Shown one piece after another: positions 1-10,329 of a stretch of DNA of 64,000 nt. The stretch comes from Cyanobium sp. Aljojuca 7A6 (GTDB taxonomy: Bacteria > Cyanobacteriota > Cyanobacteriia > PCC-6307 > Cyanobiaceae), in the NCBI RefSeq assembly GCF_024346455.1, contig NZ_JAGQCY010000001.1:248001-312000 (forward strand), written 5' to 3'. The position numbers and the translations under genes were made by a program. The notes below the pieces were generated by a model. That model was not told the DNA's origin. It did no database searches and worked only from the letters and a program-made list of their open reading frames with translations. Position 1 is the first letter of the stretch. Each line of letters opens with the position of its first letter.

Positions 1-1297
1 CCTGCAGCACGAGGATGACTTTGTCGAGCGCGCCCAGGCCCTGGCCCAGGCCGAACTCGGCTTCAGCCTGCCCCTGCCGATCCTGGAGAAGGCCTGGGTC
101 AGCCAGCTCGACATGCGCAGCCTGTTCGCCTGGTGCGTCTTCGAAACCTACGAACAGACCAGCGACGGCTTCTTTCGCGACGATCCCCTGCATGGCCAGC
201 CCGGCAGCCCGGCAGCGGAGGAATTCAACGCCTTTCTGCTCTCCTGCGGCTTCCACCTGCTGGATGCCACCCCCTGCGCCGACGGTCGCCTGGCCCATGC
301 CATCGCCTTCGCCCTGCGGCTGCCGTTCAGCTCGGTGCGCCGCAGGCCCCATGCCGGTGCCCTGTTCGATGTGGAGAACACGGTCAACCGCTGGGTCAAG
401 ACGGAACATCGCCGCTACCGGGAGGGCGTTCCCAACCCCGCCCACGACGACACCCGATACCTGAAGGTGGTGCTGTATCACTTCAGTTCCCGCGACCCCT
501 CCCACGAGGGCTGCGCCGCCCATGGCAGTGACGACGCCCTAGCCGCCAGCTGCGGCAGGCAGCGACTGATGGAGTTCCAGCAGGCGGTGGAGAACAGCTT
601 CTGCTGCGGCGCCTCCGTCGACCTGCTGCTGCTGGGCATCGACACCGACACCGATGCCATCCGGGTGCACGTGCCGGGCATGGACGGCAGCACCCGCCTG
701 GATCACTGGCTGGATGCCACCACGGTGTATGAGGCGACACGCCAGCTGCACCCCGAGGAGGCCCGGCGCCGGATCGCTGAACTGGTGACGGCGGCGGCGG
801 CCAGCAGCCCCGATCCGGGCATGGTGCGCCTGATCGCCCGGCTGCTGGAGAACAACATCTCCCAGATCGACTACGTGCGCCAGTACCACCACGGCTGCTA
901 TTCCGATGCCGGCCATGCCGAGCGCTTCATCGGCGTGGGGATCGGCTTCAAGGAGATCCACCTGCGCAATCTCACCTACTTCGCCTACATGGACACCGTC
1001 GAAGAGGGAGCCCCGGACATGGACGTGGGGGTGAAGATCTTCAAGGGGCTCAATGTGTCGCGTGGCCTGCCGGTGCCGGTGGTGGTGCGCTTCGATTACA
1101 ACGGCAAGGTGCCCGGGGCCCGGGAGCGGGCGGTGCGCCATGCCCAGCGGGTGCAGGAAGCGATCGAGAACCGTTACCCCGAGCTTTTCTCCCAGGGCCT
1201 GCTGCATGCCCTGCTGACCGTGCGCGACCAGGAACGGCACACGCCCGCCGAGGCGGTAGGTTCCAGCATCAGCCTCACCACCGCAGGAGGACACTGA
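1..1297 (+). CDS. csoSCA: Carboxysomal carbonic anhydrase CsoSCA (5' end cut by window)
   Basis: Carbonic anhydrase bound inside the alpha-carboxysome shell; it converts bicarbonate to CO2 next to Rubisco. The reading frame is open from base 2, so the N-terminus lies outside the window; 431 codons are present against roughly 500-570 in the family. Zinc-site residues of the family are visible: a C-A-D-G-R segment (Cys at base 275, then Asp and Arg) and a later His (base 521) and Cys (base 551) about ten residues apart. The C-terminal half reads smoothly to the stop. It is followed after 2 bp by csoS4A, the usual cso order. Family recognition is firm; the zinc assignment is by motif position only. 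Confidence 0.95.
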   Translation, partial: LQHEDDFVERAQALAQAELGFSLPLPILEKAWVSQLDMRSLFAWCVFETYEQTSDGFFRDDPLHGQPGSPAAEEFNAFLLSCGFHLLDATPCADGRLAHAIAFALRLPFSSVRRRPHAGALFDVENTVNRWVKTEHRRYREGVPNPAHDDTRYLKVVLYHFSSRDPSHEGCAAHGSDDALAASCGRQRLMEFQQAVENSFCCGASVDLLLLGIDTDTDAIRVHVPGMDGSTRLDHWLDATTVYEATRQLHPEEARRRIAELVTAAAASSPDPGMVRLIARLLENNISQIDYVRQYHHGCYSDAGHAERFIGVGIGFKEIHLRNLTYFAYMDTVEEGAPDMDVGVKIFKGLNVSRGLPVPVVVRFDYNGKVPGARERAVRHAQRVQEAIENRYPELFSQGLLHALLTVRDQERHTPAEAVGSSISLTTAGGH

Positions 1298-1299
1298 CC

Positions 1300-1602
1300 A
1301 TGTTGATCTGCAAAGTGGTCAAACCCCTCGTCTCGACCAATCGCATCCCCGATTTCGAGCACAAGCACCTCCAGGTGGTCCAGGACGGCAGCACCCAGAA
1401 AGTGGCCGTGGATGCGGTGGGCTGCATCCCGGGCGACTGGGTGATCTGCGTGGGCAGCTCGGCGGCCCGGGAAGCGGCAGGGAGCAAGTCTTATCCCAGC
1501 GATCTCACGATCGTGGGGATCATCGATCACTGGGATCCCGAGGCCGGCAAGGCCAGCCCACCCCCGGCCGAGACCCCGACCAGCCAAGGAGGAGCCGCCT
1601 GA
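1300..1602 (+). CDS. csoS4A: Carboxysome shell vertex protein CsoS4A
   Basis: A 100-residue pentamer-forming bacterial microcompartment vertex protein (EutN/CcmL family) that caps the corners of the icosahedral shell. It starts MLICKVVKPLV and carries the family's G-C-I-P-G-D-W-V turn and the D-L-T-I-VGIID strand near residues 65-75. The C-terminal 20 residues are Pro/Ser/Thr-rich. A purine-rich AGGAGG lies just upstream of the ATG, and the stop overlaps the next start (TGATG), suggesting translational coupling with csoS4B. Confidence 0.95.
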   Translation: MLICKVVKPLVSTNRIPDFEHKHLQVVQDGSTQKVAVDAVGCIPGDWVICVGSSAAREAAGSKSYPSDLTIVGIIDHWDPEAGKASPPPAETPTSQGGAA

Positions 1603-1853
1603 TGGAAATCATGCAGGTCACCGGCTCCCTGGTCTGCTCCCAGCGGGTCCCCGGCCTGGAACACTGGAACCTGCGGGTGCTGCGCAGCACCAAGGGCAAG
1701 TTCAGCGTGGCGGTGGACCCCGTTGGCGCCGCACCCGGCAACTGGGTGTTCACCGCCAGCGGTTCGGCCGCCCGCTTCGCCTGCGGCAACCCGGAGACGC
1801 ACACCGATCTCACCATCGGCGGCATCATCGATTTCTGGGAGCCGGACGGGTAG
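1602..1853 (+). CDS. csoS4B: Carboxysome shell vertex protein CsoS4B
   Basis: Second BMC-P pentamer, 83 residues, paralogous to the preceding gene (shared V-PGL-H-NL/VL and DLTIGGIIDFWE patterns). Most alpha-carboxysome operons carry both paralogues. The ATG uses the A of the csoS4A stop, so the two are read as a coupled pair. It ends 80 bp before the next shell gene. Confidence 0.95.
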   Translation: MEIMQVTGSLVCSQRVPGLEHWNLRVLRSTKGKFSVAVDPVGAAPGNWVFTASGSAARFACGNPETHTDLTIGGIIDFWEPDG

Positions 1854-1933
1854 GCGCCGGGGGGTACCGCCACCGGGCGGCCCGCCTCCTTTCGATTGTC
1901 TCCACTCCAGTTCCTCCTCCCCGCGCCCGTCCC

Positions 1934-2557
1934 ATGGCCAGCCGCACCCCCCGCACCGGTCCCGACGCCACTCCCACCCCGGTGACGCCGCAGGTTGATC
2001 CAGGTGCCGTGGCTGGCACCCCGCCACCAGCCCTGCCACCAGCAGCAGAGGCCAAAGCGGTGGCCAAACCGGCGGATCCCAAGCCGGTGGCCGCCACCAA
2101 GGCCCCCCGGGCGGCCCGCGCCACTGCGCCGGCCCGCCAGCCGCGCCGCACTCCCGCCACCACCGCCCGCTCCAGCGCCTCCAGCCCCAGTCGCCGCGGC
2201 AGCGGCGGCGCCGGCACCCCCCCCACGACCCCCACTCCCCGTACCTCCCCCATGGCCACCATCCACGGCATCGCCCTCGGTCTGATCGAAACCCGTGGCC
2301 TGGTGCCGGCGATTGAGGCGGCGGACGCCATGACCAAAGCAGCGGAAGTCACCCTGATCGCCCGCGAATTCGTCGGTGGCGGCTACGTCACCGTGATGGT
2401 GCGCGGAGAAACCGGTGCCGTGAACGCGGCCGTGAGGGCCGGCGCCGATGCCTGCGAGCGGGTGGGCGACGGCCTGGTGGCCGCCCACATCATTGCCCGT
2501 CCCCACAGCGAAGTGGAGCCGGCCCTGGCGGCCTCCGGCGTCGGCCGCAGGGGTTGA
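1934..2557 (+). CDS. csoS1E: BMC-H shell protein with long N-terminal extension (CsoS1E-like)
   Basis: The last ~100 residues, from MATIHGIALGLIETRG onward, form one bacterial microcompartment hexamer domain like CsoS1A, with the GLVPAIEAADAM helix and PHSEVE near the end. The first ~105 residues are low-complexity Pro/Ala/Thr with scattered Arg/Lys. This architecture matches CsoS1E of alpha-cyanobacteria. A 207-residue product is about twice a plain CsoS1. The extension is probably disordered and may bind cargo or other shell parts (inference). Translation could in principle restart at the internal ATG at 2252, which would give a plain ~101-residue hexamer. Confidence 0.85.
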   Translation: MASRTPRTGPDATPTPVTPQVDPGAVAGTPPPALPPAAEAKAVAKPADPKPVAATKAPRAARATAPARQPRRTPATTARSSASSPSRRGSGGAGTPPTTPTPRTSPMATIHGIALGLIETRGLVPAIEAADAMTKAAEVTLIAREFVGGGYVTVMVRGETGAVNAAVRAGADACERVGDGLVAAHIIARPHSEVEPALAASGVGRRG

Positions 2558-2562
2558 TCCCC

Positions 2563-3030
2563 ATGGACGCCGCCCATCCGCGCGTCCTCGGCTACCTGGG
2601 CCGCGCGCTGAGTCTGGAACTGTCCGCCGTGCAGCAGTACATGACCCAGGCCTCCCTCGTGGAGCTCTGGGGCGAGGCCGAGGCCGCCGAACGCTTCCGC
2701 CAGGAAACGGTGGAAGAGCTGCGGCATGCCGAACGGCTGGTGCAGCGCATGCTCCAGCTTGGGGTGGTCCCGGCCGCGTCCCAGCTGCGGCCCGTGGGCC
2801 ACGCCGCCGATCTGGTGGGTCTGCTGCGCCTTGATGCTGACCTGGAGCAGGATCTGATCCAGCACTACGCCGAAGCCACGCGCTTCTGTCTGCTGATCGG
2901 CGATCGCAACAATGAAGCCTTCTTCCGGACGCTGAGGGACGAAGAACTGCAGCATGGGGAGGCGCTGGCGGCCTGGCTGGGCAGCCTGGGCAACGCCCAG
3001 TCCAGGTCCCTGCAAAGGGCCACCTTCTGA
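2563..3030 (+). CDS. Carboxysome-associated ferritin-like protein
   Basis: A 155-residue four-helix ferritin-like protein related to bacterioferritin, found at this place in many cso operons. Metal-ligand patterns are visible: Glu in SLELSAVQQY, E-E-L-R-H-A-E near residue 50, and D-E-E-L-Q-H-G-E near the C-terminus. I chose ATG 2563; a TTG at 2554 would overlap the csoS1E stop and add three residues. A role in iron or oxygen handling near the carboxysome is inferred from family and location; the exact function is not settled. Confidence 0.85.
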   Translation: MDAAHPRVLGYLGRALSLELSAVQQYMTQASLVELWGEAEAAERFRQETVEELRHAERLVQRMLQLGVVPAASQLRPVGHAADLVGLLRLDADLEQDLIQHYAEATRFCLLIGDRNNEAFFRTLRDEELQHGEALAAWLGSLGNAQSRSLQRATF

Positions 3031-3041
3031 CGTCCCTCCCC

Positions 3042-4886
3042 TTGCCGGACACCCTTCCCCTGTCGATCCAGCTCAGCTGGCTGATCCCCCTCTACGGATT
3101 CAGCGGCATGCTGCTCTCGCTGCCCTGGGCAACCGGCTGGGTCAAACGCAACGGTCCCCGTCCGGCCGCCTACCTCAACCTGCTGGTCACCCTGCTGGCG
3201 GTGCTGCACGGCAGCCTCGTACTGCGCGACGTGCTGGCCCTCGGTCCCCAGCACCTGGACATCGCCTGGTTCGCAGCGGCCGACCTGGACCTGCGCATCG
3301 GCTTCGATCTCTCGCTCACCAACCTGGCGGCCCTGGAGCTGGTCACCTTCATGAGCCTGGTGGGCCAGGTGTTCGCCCTGGGCTACCTCGACAAGGAATG
3401 GTCCCTGGCCCGCTTCTACGCCCTGGTGGGGTTCTTCGAAGGGGCCATGGCCGGGGTGGTGCTGAGCAGCAATCTGTTCATGAGTTATTTCCTGCTGGAG
3501 ATGCTCACCCTGTCCACCTATCTGCTGGTGGGCTTCTGGTACGCCCAGCCCCTGGTGGTGACCGCCGCCCGCGATGCCTTCCTCACCAAGCGGGTGGGGG
3601 ATGTGCTGCTGCTGATGGGCGTCGTCACGCTGTCGGCCTGGGCCGGATCCCTGGAATTCAACGACCTGTACGCCTGGTCCGCCAGCGAAACCCTGCCGGC
3701 CCTGGGGGCCACCCTGCTGGGCCTGGGGCTGATCGCCGGGCCGATGGGCAAATGCGCCCAGTTCCCGATGCACCTCTGGCTGGATGAAGCCATGGAGGGC
3801 CCGAACCCGGCCTCGATCCTGCGCAACTCCGTGGTGGTGACCTGTGGCGCCGTGGTGCTGCTGAAGCTGATGCCGCTGCTGCGCATCTCGCCGGTGGCCA
3901 TCGACGTTCTGCTGGCGGTCGGCACGATCAGCGCGGTGGGCGGGGCCCTGGTGGCCATCGCCCAGGTCGACCTGAAGCGGGCCTGCTCCTATTCCACCAC
4001 CTCCTATCTGGGGCTGGTGTTCGTGGCCATCGCCCTGCAGCAGCCGTTCATCGCCCTGCTGCTGCTCTTCTCCCATGCCCTGGCCAAGGCCGTGCTGTTC
4101 ATGAGCGTGGGCAGCGTCATCGCCACCACCAACTGCCAGGATCTCACCGAACTGGGCGGCCTGGGGTCACGGATGCCCGCCACCACCTCCGGCTTCCTGG
4201 TGGGGGCGGCGGGCCTCACCGGCCTGTTGCCCCTCGGCTGCTTCTGGAGCTTCGGGCTGATGGTGGAGGGGCTGAGCTCCAGGGCCCCGTTCTTCGCCGC
4301 CGTGGTGCTGCTCACCAACGGCCTGACGGCCCTTAACCTGACGCGGGTCTACCGCCAGGTGTTCCTGGGATCCCCCCAGCCCAAGACCCGCCGCACCCCC
4401 GAGGTGAACTGGCTGATGGCCCTGCCGATGGTGACCGTCTCGGTGCTGGTGCTGGTGACGCCCCTGGCGATGGCCCGCATCGACAGGGTTCCCGGCATCG
4501 GGGCCTTCTCCAGCGTCACCGCCCTGGCGCTGGTGGGCAGCGGCCTGGCCGGTCTGCTGGCCGGCAGCCTGGTGCCGCTGGACACCTTCTGGTCCCGCTC
4601 CGTGCTGCGGCCCCTGCGCCTGCTGCAGGACCTGCTGGCCTTCGACTTCTACACCGATCGCATCTACCGGGCCACGATCGTGGCCTTCGTGGCCGGCCTG
4701 GCCCGGATCACCAATGGCTTCGACCAGCTGGTGGTGAACGGGCTGGTCAACCGCATCGCCGACGTCTCGATGGCCTCCGCACAGAGCCTGAAGCTGGGGG
4801 TCAGCGGCCGGATGCAGACCTACGTCTTCACCGTGGTGGCGGCGATCGTGGTGCTGATCGGCAGCCTCTCCTGGCTGGGGGGCTGA
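3042..4886 (+). CDS. ndhF4: NDH-1 subunit NdhF4 (CO2-uptake form)
   Basis: Membrane antiporter-like subunit (NuoL/NdhF family, 614 residues, strongly hydrophobic with about 14 helices) of the constitutive CO2-uptake NDH-1MS' complex in the thylakoid. Assignment to type 4 rests on the neighbouring ndhD and chpX. Conserved charged positions typical of proton-channel subunits are present (KCAQFPMHLWLDEAMEGPNPAS; HALAKAVLFMS). The start is TTG at 3042, 11 bp after the ferritin-like gene; the next in-frame ATG (3108) would cut into the first helix. Confidence 0.92.
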   Translation: MPDTLPLSIQLSWLIPLYGFSGMLLSLPWATGWVKRNGPRPAAYLNLLVTLLAVLHGSLVLRDVLALGPQHLDIAWFAAADLDLRIGFDLSLTNLAALELVTFMSLVGQVFALGYLDKEWSLARFYALVGFFEGAMAGVVLSSNLFMSYFLLEMLTLSTYLLVGFWYAQPLVVTAARDAFLTKRVGDVLLLMGVVTLSAWAGSLEFNDLYAWSASETLPALGATLLGLGLIAGPMGKCAQFPMHLWLDEAMEGPNPASILRNSVVVTCGAVVLLKLMPLLRISPVAIDVLLAVGTISAVGGALVAIAQVDLKRACSYSTTSYLGLVFVAIALQQPFIALLLLFSHALAKAVLFMSVGSVIATTNCQDLTELGGLGSRMPATTSGFLVGAAGLTGLLPLGCFWSFGLMVEGLSSRAPFFAAVVLLTNGLTALNLTRVYRQVFLGSPQPKTRRTPEVNWLMALPMVTVSVLVLVTPLAMARIDRVPGIGAFSSVTALALVGSGLAGLLAGSLVPLDTFWSRSVLRPLRLLQDLLAFDFYTDRIYRATIVAFVAGLARITNGFDQLVVNGLVNRIADVSMASAQSLKLGVSGRMQTYVFTVVAAIVVLIGSLSWLGG

Positions 4887-4895
4887 GCCGGAACC

Positions 4896-6428
4896 ATGCT
4901 GAGCGCCCTGCTGCTGATTCCCTTCGCCGGCGCCCTCGGCCTGCTCTGCTGGCCAGGCGAGCTGGCCACCGAGCGCATTCGCCGCGCCGCCCTCGGCCTG
5001 CTGGTCCTGCAGCTGCTCTGGAGCCTGCGGGTGCTGCTGGCCTTCGATCCCGGCCAGTCGGGCCTGCAGCTGCAGGAGTCCTTCGCCTGGGTCGACAGCA
5101 TCGGCCTCGATTACCGCCTGGGGGTCGATGGCCTGGCCATGCCGCTGGTGCTGGTCAACGCCGCCCTCACCCTGGTGTCGGCGATCTGCACCCGCGACCT
5201 CAGCCAGCGTCCCCGGCTCTACTTCGCCCTGCTGCTCGGGATCAGCGGAGCGGTGAACGGGGCGTTCCTCTCCGAGAACCTGTTGCTGTTCTTCCTCTTC
5301 TACGAGCTGGAACTGATTCCCCTCTGGCTGCTGATCTCCATCTGGGGCGGCGCCAACCGGGGCTATGCGGCCACCAAGTTCCTGATCTTCACCGCCATCT
5401 CAGGCTTCCTGATCCTGGGGGCCTTCCTGGGCCTCGCCCTGGTCACCGGCCAGGCCGATTTCGGCATCCACCCGGTGACCACCGCCCAACTGAGCATGGG
5501 CCCCCAGCTGGTGCTGCTGGGGGCCCTGCTGATCGGCTTCGCCATCAAGATCCCCCTGGTGCCCTTCCACACCTGGCTCCCGGATGCCCACACCGAGGCC
5601 TCCACGCCGGTGTCGGTGCTGCTGGCGGGCGTGCTGCTGAAACTGGGTACCTACGGCCTGCTGCGGTTCTGCCTGGGGATGTTCCCGGAGGCCTGGGCGT
5701 TGCTGGCGCCATGGCTGGCGGGCTGGGCGGCGGTGTCGGTGCTGTACGGCTCCCTGGCGGCCATTGCCCAGCGGGACATGAAGCGGATGGTGGCCTTCAG
5801 CTCCGTGGGCCACATGGGCTACATCCTGCTGGCCGCCGCCGCCGCCACCCCCGTGAGTCTGCTGGGGGCCGTCTTCCAGATGGTGAGCCACGGCCTGATC
5901 TCCGCCCTGCTGTTCCTGCTGGTGGGCGTGGTCTACCGCAAGACGCGCACCCGGGATCTGGAGGTGCTGCGCGGCCTGCTCAACCCCGAGCGGGGCCTGC
6001 CCTTCACCGGCACCCTGATGATCCTGGGGGTGATGGCCAGCGCCGGCATGCCCGGCATGGCGGGCTTCATCTCCGAATTCCTGGTGTTCCGCGGCAGCCT
6101 GGCCGCCTTCCCGGTGGCCACCCTGCTGTGCATGGTGGGCTCCGGGCTCACGGCGGTGTACTTCCTGCTGCTGGTGAACCGGGCCTTCTTCGGCCGGCTG
6201 GCGGTGACCCCACCCAGCGGCGATGCGGTGGCCGACTCCCGCCTCGAGGTGCGATTGCCGGCGGTGGCCCTGCGCGAGACCCTGCCGGCCCTGGCCCTGG
6301 CCAGCGGTGTGGTGGGCCTGGGGGTGCTGCCCTGGGGGCTGGGCAAGCTGAGCGAACAGGCCACCACCGCCATGGCCCAGTTGCCGGCCCTGGTGGCGGC
6401 GATCCAGGGCGGAGGGCTGCTGTCATGA
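4896..6428 (+). CDS. ndhD4: NDH-1 subunit NdhD4 (CO2-uptake form)
   Basis: NuoM/NdhD-type membrane subunit, 510 residues, partner of NdhF4 in the CO2-uptake NDH-1. Seen: Glu in the FYELELIPLW helix, KIPLVPFHTWLPDAHTEA, and SSVGHMGYILL, all standard for the family. It begins 9 bp after ndhF4 and its TGA overlaps the ATG of chpX by 4 bp. The membrane arm is thought to couple proton movement and electron transfer to unidirectional CO2 hydration. Confidence 0.93.
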   Translation: MLSALLLIPFAGALGLLCWPGELATERIRRAALGLLVLQLLWSLRVLLAFDPGQSGLQLQESFAWVDSIGLDYRLGVDGLAMPLVLVNAALTLVSAICTRDLSQRPRLYFALLLGISGAVNGAFLSENLLLFFLFYELELIPLWLLISIWGGANRGYAATKFLIFTAISGFLILGAFLGLALVTGQADFGIHPVTTAQLSMGPQLVLLGALLIGFAIKIPLVPFHTWLPDAHTEASTPVSVLLAGVLLKLGTYGLLRFCLGMFPEAWALLAPWLAGWAAVSVLYGSLAAIAQRDMKRMVAFSSVGHMGYILLAAAAATPVSLLGAVFQMVSHGLISALLFLLVGVVYRKTRTRDLEVLRGLLNPERGLPFTGTLMILGVMASAGMPGMAGFISEFLVFRGSLAAFPVATLLCMVGSGLTAVYFLLLVNRAFFGRLAVTPPSGDAVADSRLEVRLPAVALRETLPALALASGVVGLGVLPWGLGKLSEQATTAMAQLPALVAAIQGGGLLS

Positions 6429-7585
6429 GACCGATCCCCCGTTCCCCCAAACCGCCCCTCACCTTCAGCGGCGGGCTGCCCTCCAGCAACGACCTGGTGG
6501 AGACCCTGCTGGCCGGACGCACCCTGCTGGCCGAGTCCCCCGATCACCTGAGCCAGGTGGTGGACGTGCTCGAGAGCTACGGGGAGGTGCTGGACGCCTA
6601 CAGCATCAACCTCATCTACCAGGCCGAGAAGCAGTTCCTGAATCCCTTCCCGGTGTTCCGCTTCCTCGACGGTGACCACAGCCCGGCGAAGATCTGGCGC
6701 CATCTGCTGCACGACCGGATCAACTTCGAATATGCGGAGTACTGCCAGAAGGCGATGCTCTGGCACGGCACCGGCGGCCTCGATGCCTACCTCGACAGCG
6801 AGGCGTTCGCCGCCAACTGCGCCGCCATCGTCGCCCACAAGACCCGCCGCGACCCCCTGCTGGCGGCCCTCAACCCGCTGTTCCCCCAGTTCCTGAGCGA
6901 ACTGATCCGCTCGGCGGCCACCACCCATGCCCTTGGCCAGTTCTGGCGGGTGATGAGTGATCTGTTCCTGGATCTGGCCCGGGCCGAGCGGGACGGGCGG
7001 GTGGACTCGATCGCCGCGGTGGTGACGTTCATCAAGGAGGGCCTGGTGGCGGCGGCGGGGGGCCCGATCACCTACGCGGTGGAGATCGCCGGCACCCGTT
7101 GCTGGGTGCTCCCCCCCGAGGCGGGCCTCACCTTCCTGATGGATGTGGCCGTCCCGTACGTCGAAGCGGTGTTCCTGCGCGGCACCCCGTTCCTGGGCAC
7201 CGTGTCCTTCAACGCCCAGGCCCAGCAGATCTCCCCCGACCAGGCCCAGTTCATGTATGGCGCCCTCTACGCCGACCCGTTGCCCACCATGGGCTCGGGT
7301 ATCCCGCCCAGCCTGCTGATGCAGGACATGTACCGCCACCTGCCCGACCGCCTGCACCAGAGCTACCTGGCCGGCATCCGCGGGGCCGGGGACGTGCGGG
7401 TGAAGATCTGCATGACGTTCCAGAAGGCGATGTTCTGCGTCACCAACGCCGCTATCGCCGGCACCTTCCCCCATCCGCTCGACAGCGACATCCCGGCGCA
7501 GCAGGCGGCCAACCGGGCCTACGCCGCCGCCTGGGCCGCCCGCCTCTGCGTGGCCCGCACCGACTGTCTCGACGATCCGGGCTGA
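6425..7585 (+). CDS. chpX: CO2 hydration protein ChpX (CupB)
   Basis: The 386-residue hydrophilic subunit that sits on NdhF4/NdhD4 and carries the zinc-dependent CO2-hydrating activity. Recognised from segments such as SYGEVLDAYSINLIYQAE, FLNPFPVFRF, EYCQKAMLWHGTGGLD, and VRVKICMTFQKAMFCVTNAA near the end. With ndhF4 and ndhD4 it forms the constitutive lower-affinity CO2-uptake set (CupB type) rather than the inducible CupA set, judged by cso linkage. The ATG overlaps the ndhD4 stop. Confidence 0.93.
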   Translation: MRPIPRSPKPPLTFSGGLPSSNDLVETLLAGRTLLAESPDHLSQVVDVLESYGEVLDAYSINLIYQAEKQFLNPFPVFRFLDGDHSPAKIWRHLLHDRINFEYAEYCQKAMLWHGTGGLDAYLDSEAFAANCAAIVAHKTRRDPLLAALNPLFPQFLSELIRSAATTHALGQFWRVMSDLFLDLARAERDGRVDSIAAVVTFIKEGLVAAAGGPITYAVEIAGTRCWVLPPEAGLTFLMDVAVPYVEAVFLRGTPFLGTVSFNAQAQQISPDQAQFMYGALYADPLPTMGSGIPPSLLMQDMYRHLPDRLHQSYLAGIRGAGDVRVKICMTFQKAMFCVTNAAIAGTFPHPLDSDIPAQQAANRAYAAAWAARLCVARTDCLDDPG

Positions 7586-7600
7586 TCTAGGGTCGGATCC

Positions 7601-7846
7601 ATGGACCAGCCCTGGACCCGACGGCCCCGACCGGATCGGCTCGAGCGCCGCATCGAGTTCGATGACTACGAACGCACCCGCACCTTCCTGGAGCGCCTGA
7701 ACGTCCTCTCGGAGCAGGAGGGCCGCTTCCCCGACATCAGCTTCGGGCGCACCTACGTGAACCTCACCGTGCGCGCCGAAGCCGACGAGGACCCCATCGG
7801 CGAACCGGAGGAAACCTTCGCCAAGGCCATCGATGGACTCCTCTAG
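7601..7846 (+). CDS. acRAF: Rubisco assembly factor acRAF (PCD-like)
   Basis: An 81-residue pterin-4a-carbinolamine-dehydratase-like protein. In alpha-carboxysome operons this family (acRAF) helps assemble form IA Rubisco and lacks dehydratase activity. The [19 protein letters not shown] helix and [15 protein letters not shown] strand fit the PCD fold. The classical dehydratase His-His pair is not seen; 'SFGRTYVNL' stands where enzymes have the H-x-x-V-Y-N-x-V type strand. Its 3' end overlaps cbbX by 14 bp. Confidence 0.85.
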   Translation: MDQPWTRRPRPDRLERRIEFDDYERTRTFLERLNVLSEQEGRFPDISFGRTYVNLTVRAEADEDPIGEPEETFAKAIDGLL

Positions 7847-8801
7847 CGACGAGGCTGCCGACGCCGCTGGGGCGGCCGCGGCCCAGGACACAACGCTGGT
7901 GGACCTGCGGGCGGCCTATGACGCCGCCGGCATCAAGGAGGGTCTCGACCAGCTCGACCGGGAACTGATCGGCCTGCGTCCGGTGAAGGCCCGGATCCGG
8001 GAGATCGCCGCCCTGCTGGTGATCAACCGGGCCCGCACCCAGGTGGGGCTCGAAACGGCGCCCCCCAGCCTTCACATGTCGTTCACCGGCAGGCCCGGCA
8101 CCGGCAAGACGACGGTGGCAGCGCGGATGTCGAAGATCCTGCACGGGCTCGGTTACGTCCGCAAGGGCCATGTGGTGACGGCCACCCGCGACGATCTGGT
8201 GGGCCAGTACATCGGCCACACCGCCCCAAAAACCAGGGAAATGCTCAAAAAAGCAATGGGCGGCGTGCTGTTCATCGACGAGGCCTATTACCTCTACAGG
8301 CCCGAGAACGAGCGGGACTACGGCGCCGAGGCGATTGAGATCCTGTTGCAGGTGATGGAGAACAACCGCAACGATCTGGTGGTGATCTTCGCCGGTTACA
8401 AGGAGCGGATGGACATCTTCTACCAGAGCAACCCGGGCCTCTCCTCGCGGGTGGCCAACCACATCGACTTCCCCGACTACTCCGCCACGGAACTCCTGGC
8501 GATCGCCCAGCTGATCCTGGCGGCGGAGAACTACCGCTTCAGCCAGGAGGCGGGCGCGGCCTTCGCCGAGTACATCCAGCGCCGCATGCAGCTGCCTTTC
8601 TTCGCCAATGCCCGCTCGATTCGCAACGCCATCGACCGGGCCCGCATGCGTCAGGCCAACCGCCTGTTCAGCGGCATGGGCCGGGCCCTCACCAAAACCG
8701 ACCTGATGACGATCGAGGCCGACGACATCACCGCCAGCCGGGTGTTCCATGGGGAAGTGGAAGGGCTGGATCCGGCCCAGCCCCTGACCGGCGCCGGCTG
8801 A
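7833..8801 (+). CDS. cbbX: Rubisco activase CbbX (AAA+ ATPase)
   Basis: Red-type/alpha-carboxysome Rubisco activase, 322 residues. Seen: Walker [10 protein letters not shown] at about residues 86-94, Walker [12 protein letters not shown] at about 143, pore-loop-like GYVRKGHVV, and the sensor/arginine-finger stretch [14 protein letters not shown]. It removes inhibitory sugar phosphates from Rubisco. It closes the + strand operon and ends 3 bp from the converging end of dnaA, leaving no room for a separate terminator. Confidence 0.93.
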   Translation: MDSSSDEAADAAGAAAAQDTTLVDLRAAYDAAGIKEGLDQLDRELIGLRPVKARIREIAALLVINRARTQVGLETAPPSLHMSFTGRPGTGKTTVAARMSKILHGLGYVRKGHVVTATRDDLVGQYIGHTAPKTREMLKKAMGGVLFIDEAYYLYRPENERDYGAEAIEILLQVMENNRNDLVVIFAGYKERMDIFYQSNPGLSSRVANHIDFPDYSATELLAIAQLILAAENYRFSQEAGAAFAEYIQRRMQLPFFANARSIRNAIDRARMRQANRLFSGMGRALTKTDLMTIEADDITASRVFHGEVEGLDPAQPLTGAG

Positions 8802-8804
8802 CGT

Positions 8805-10238
<1,434 letters not shown>

Positions 10239-10329
10239 CAGGAGCCCACGACGCGAAGGCCGAATATAGGCATCCCGCGCCCGGAGGTTCGTCTTTAATG
10301 AATCCTTCAGCGACGCCCGTCCGCCTCCG

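Noticed and set aside
10239-10329. Possible replication origin beside dnaA
   Set aside because: Only 91 bp, no cluster of DnaA boxes and no dnaN next to it.
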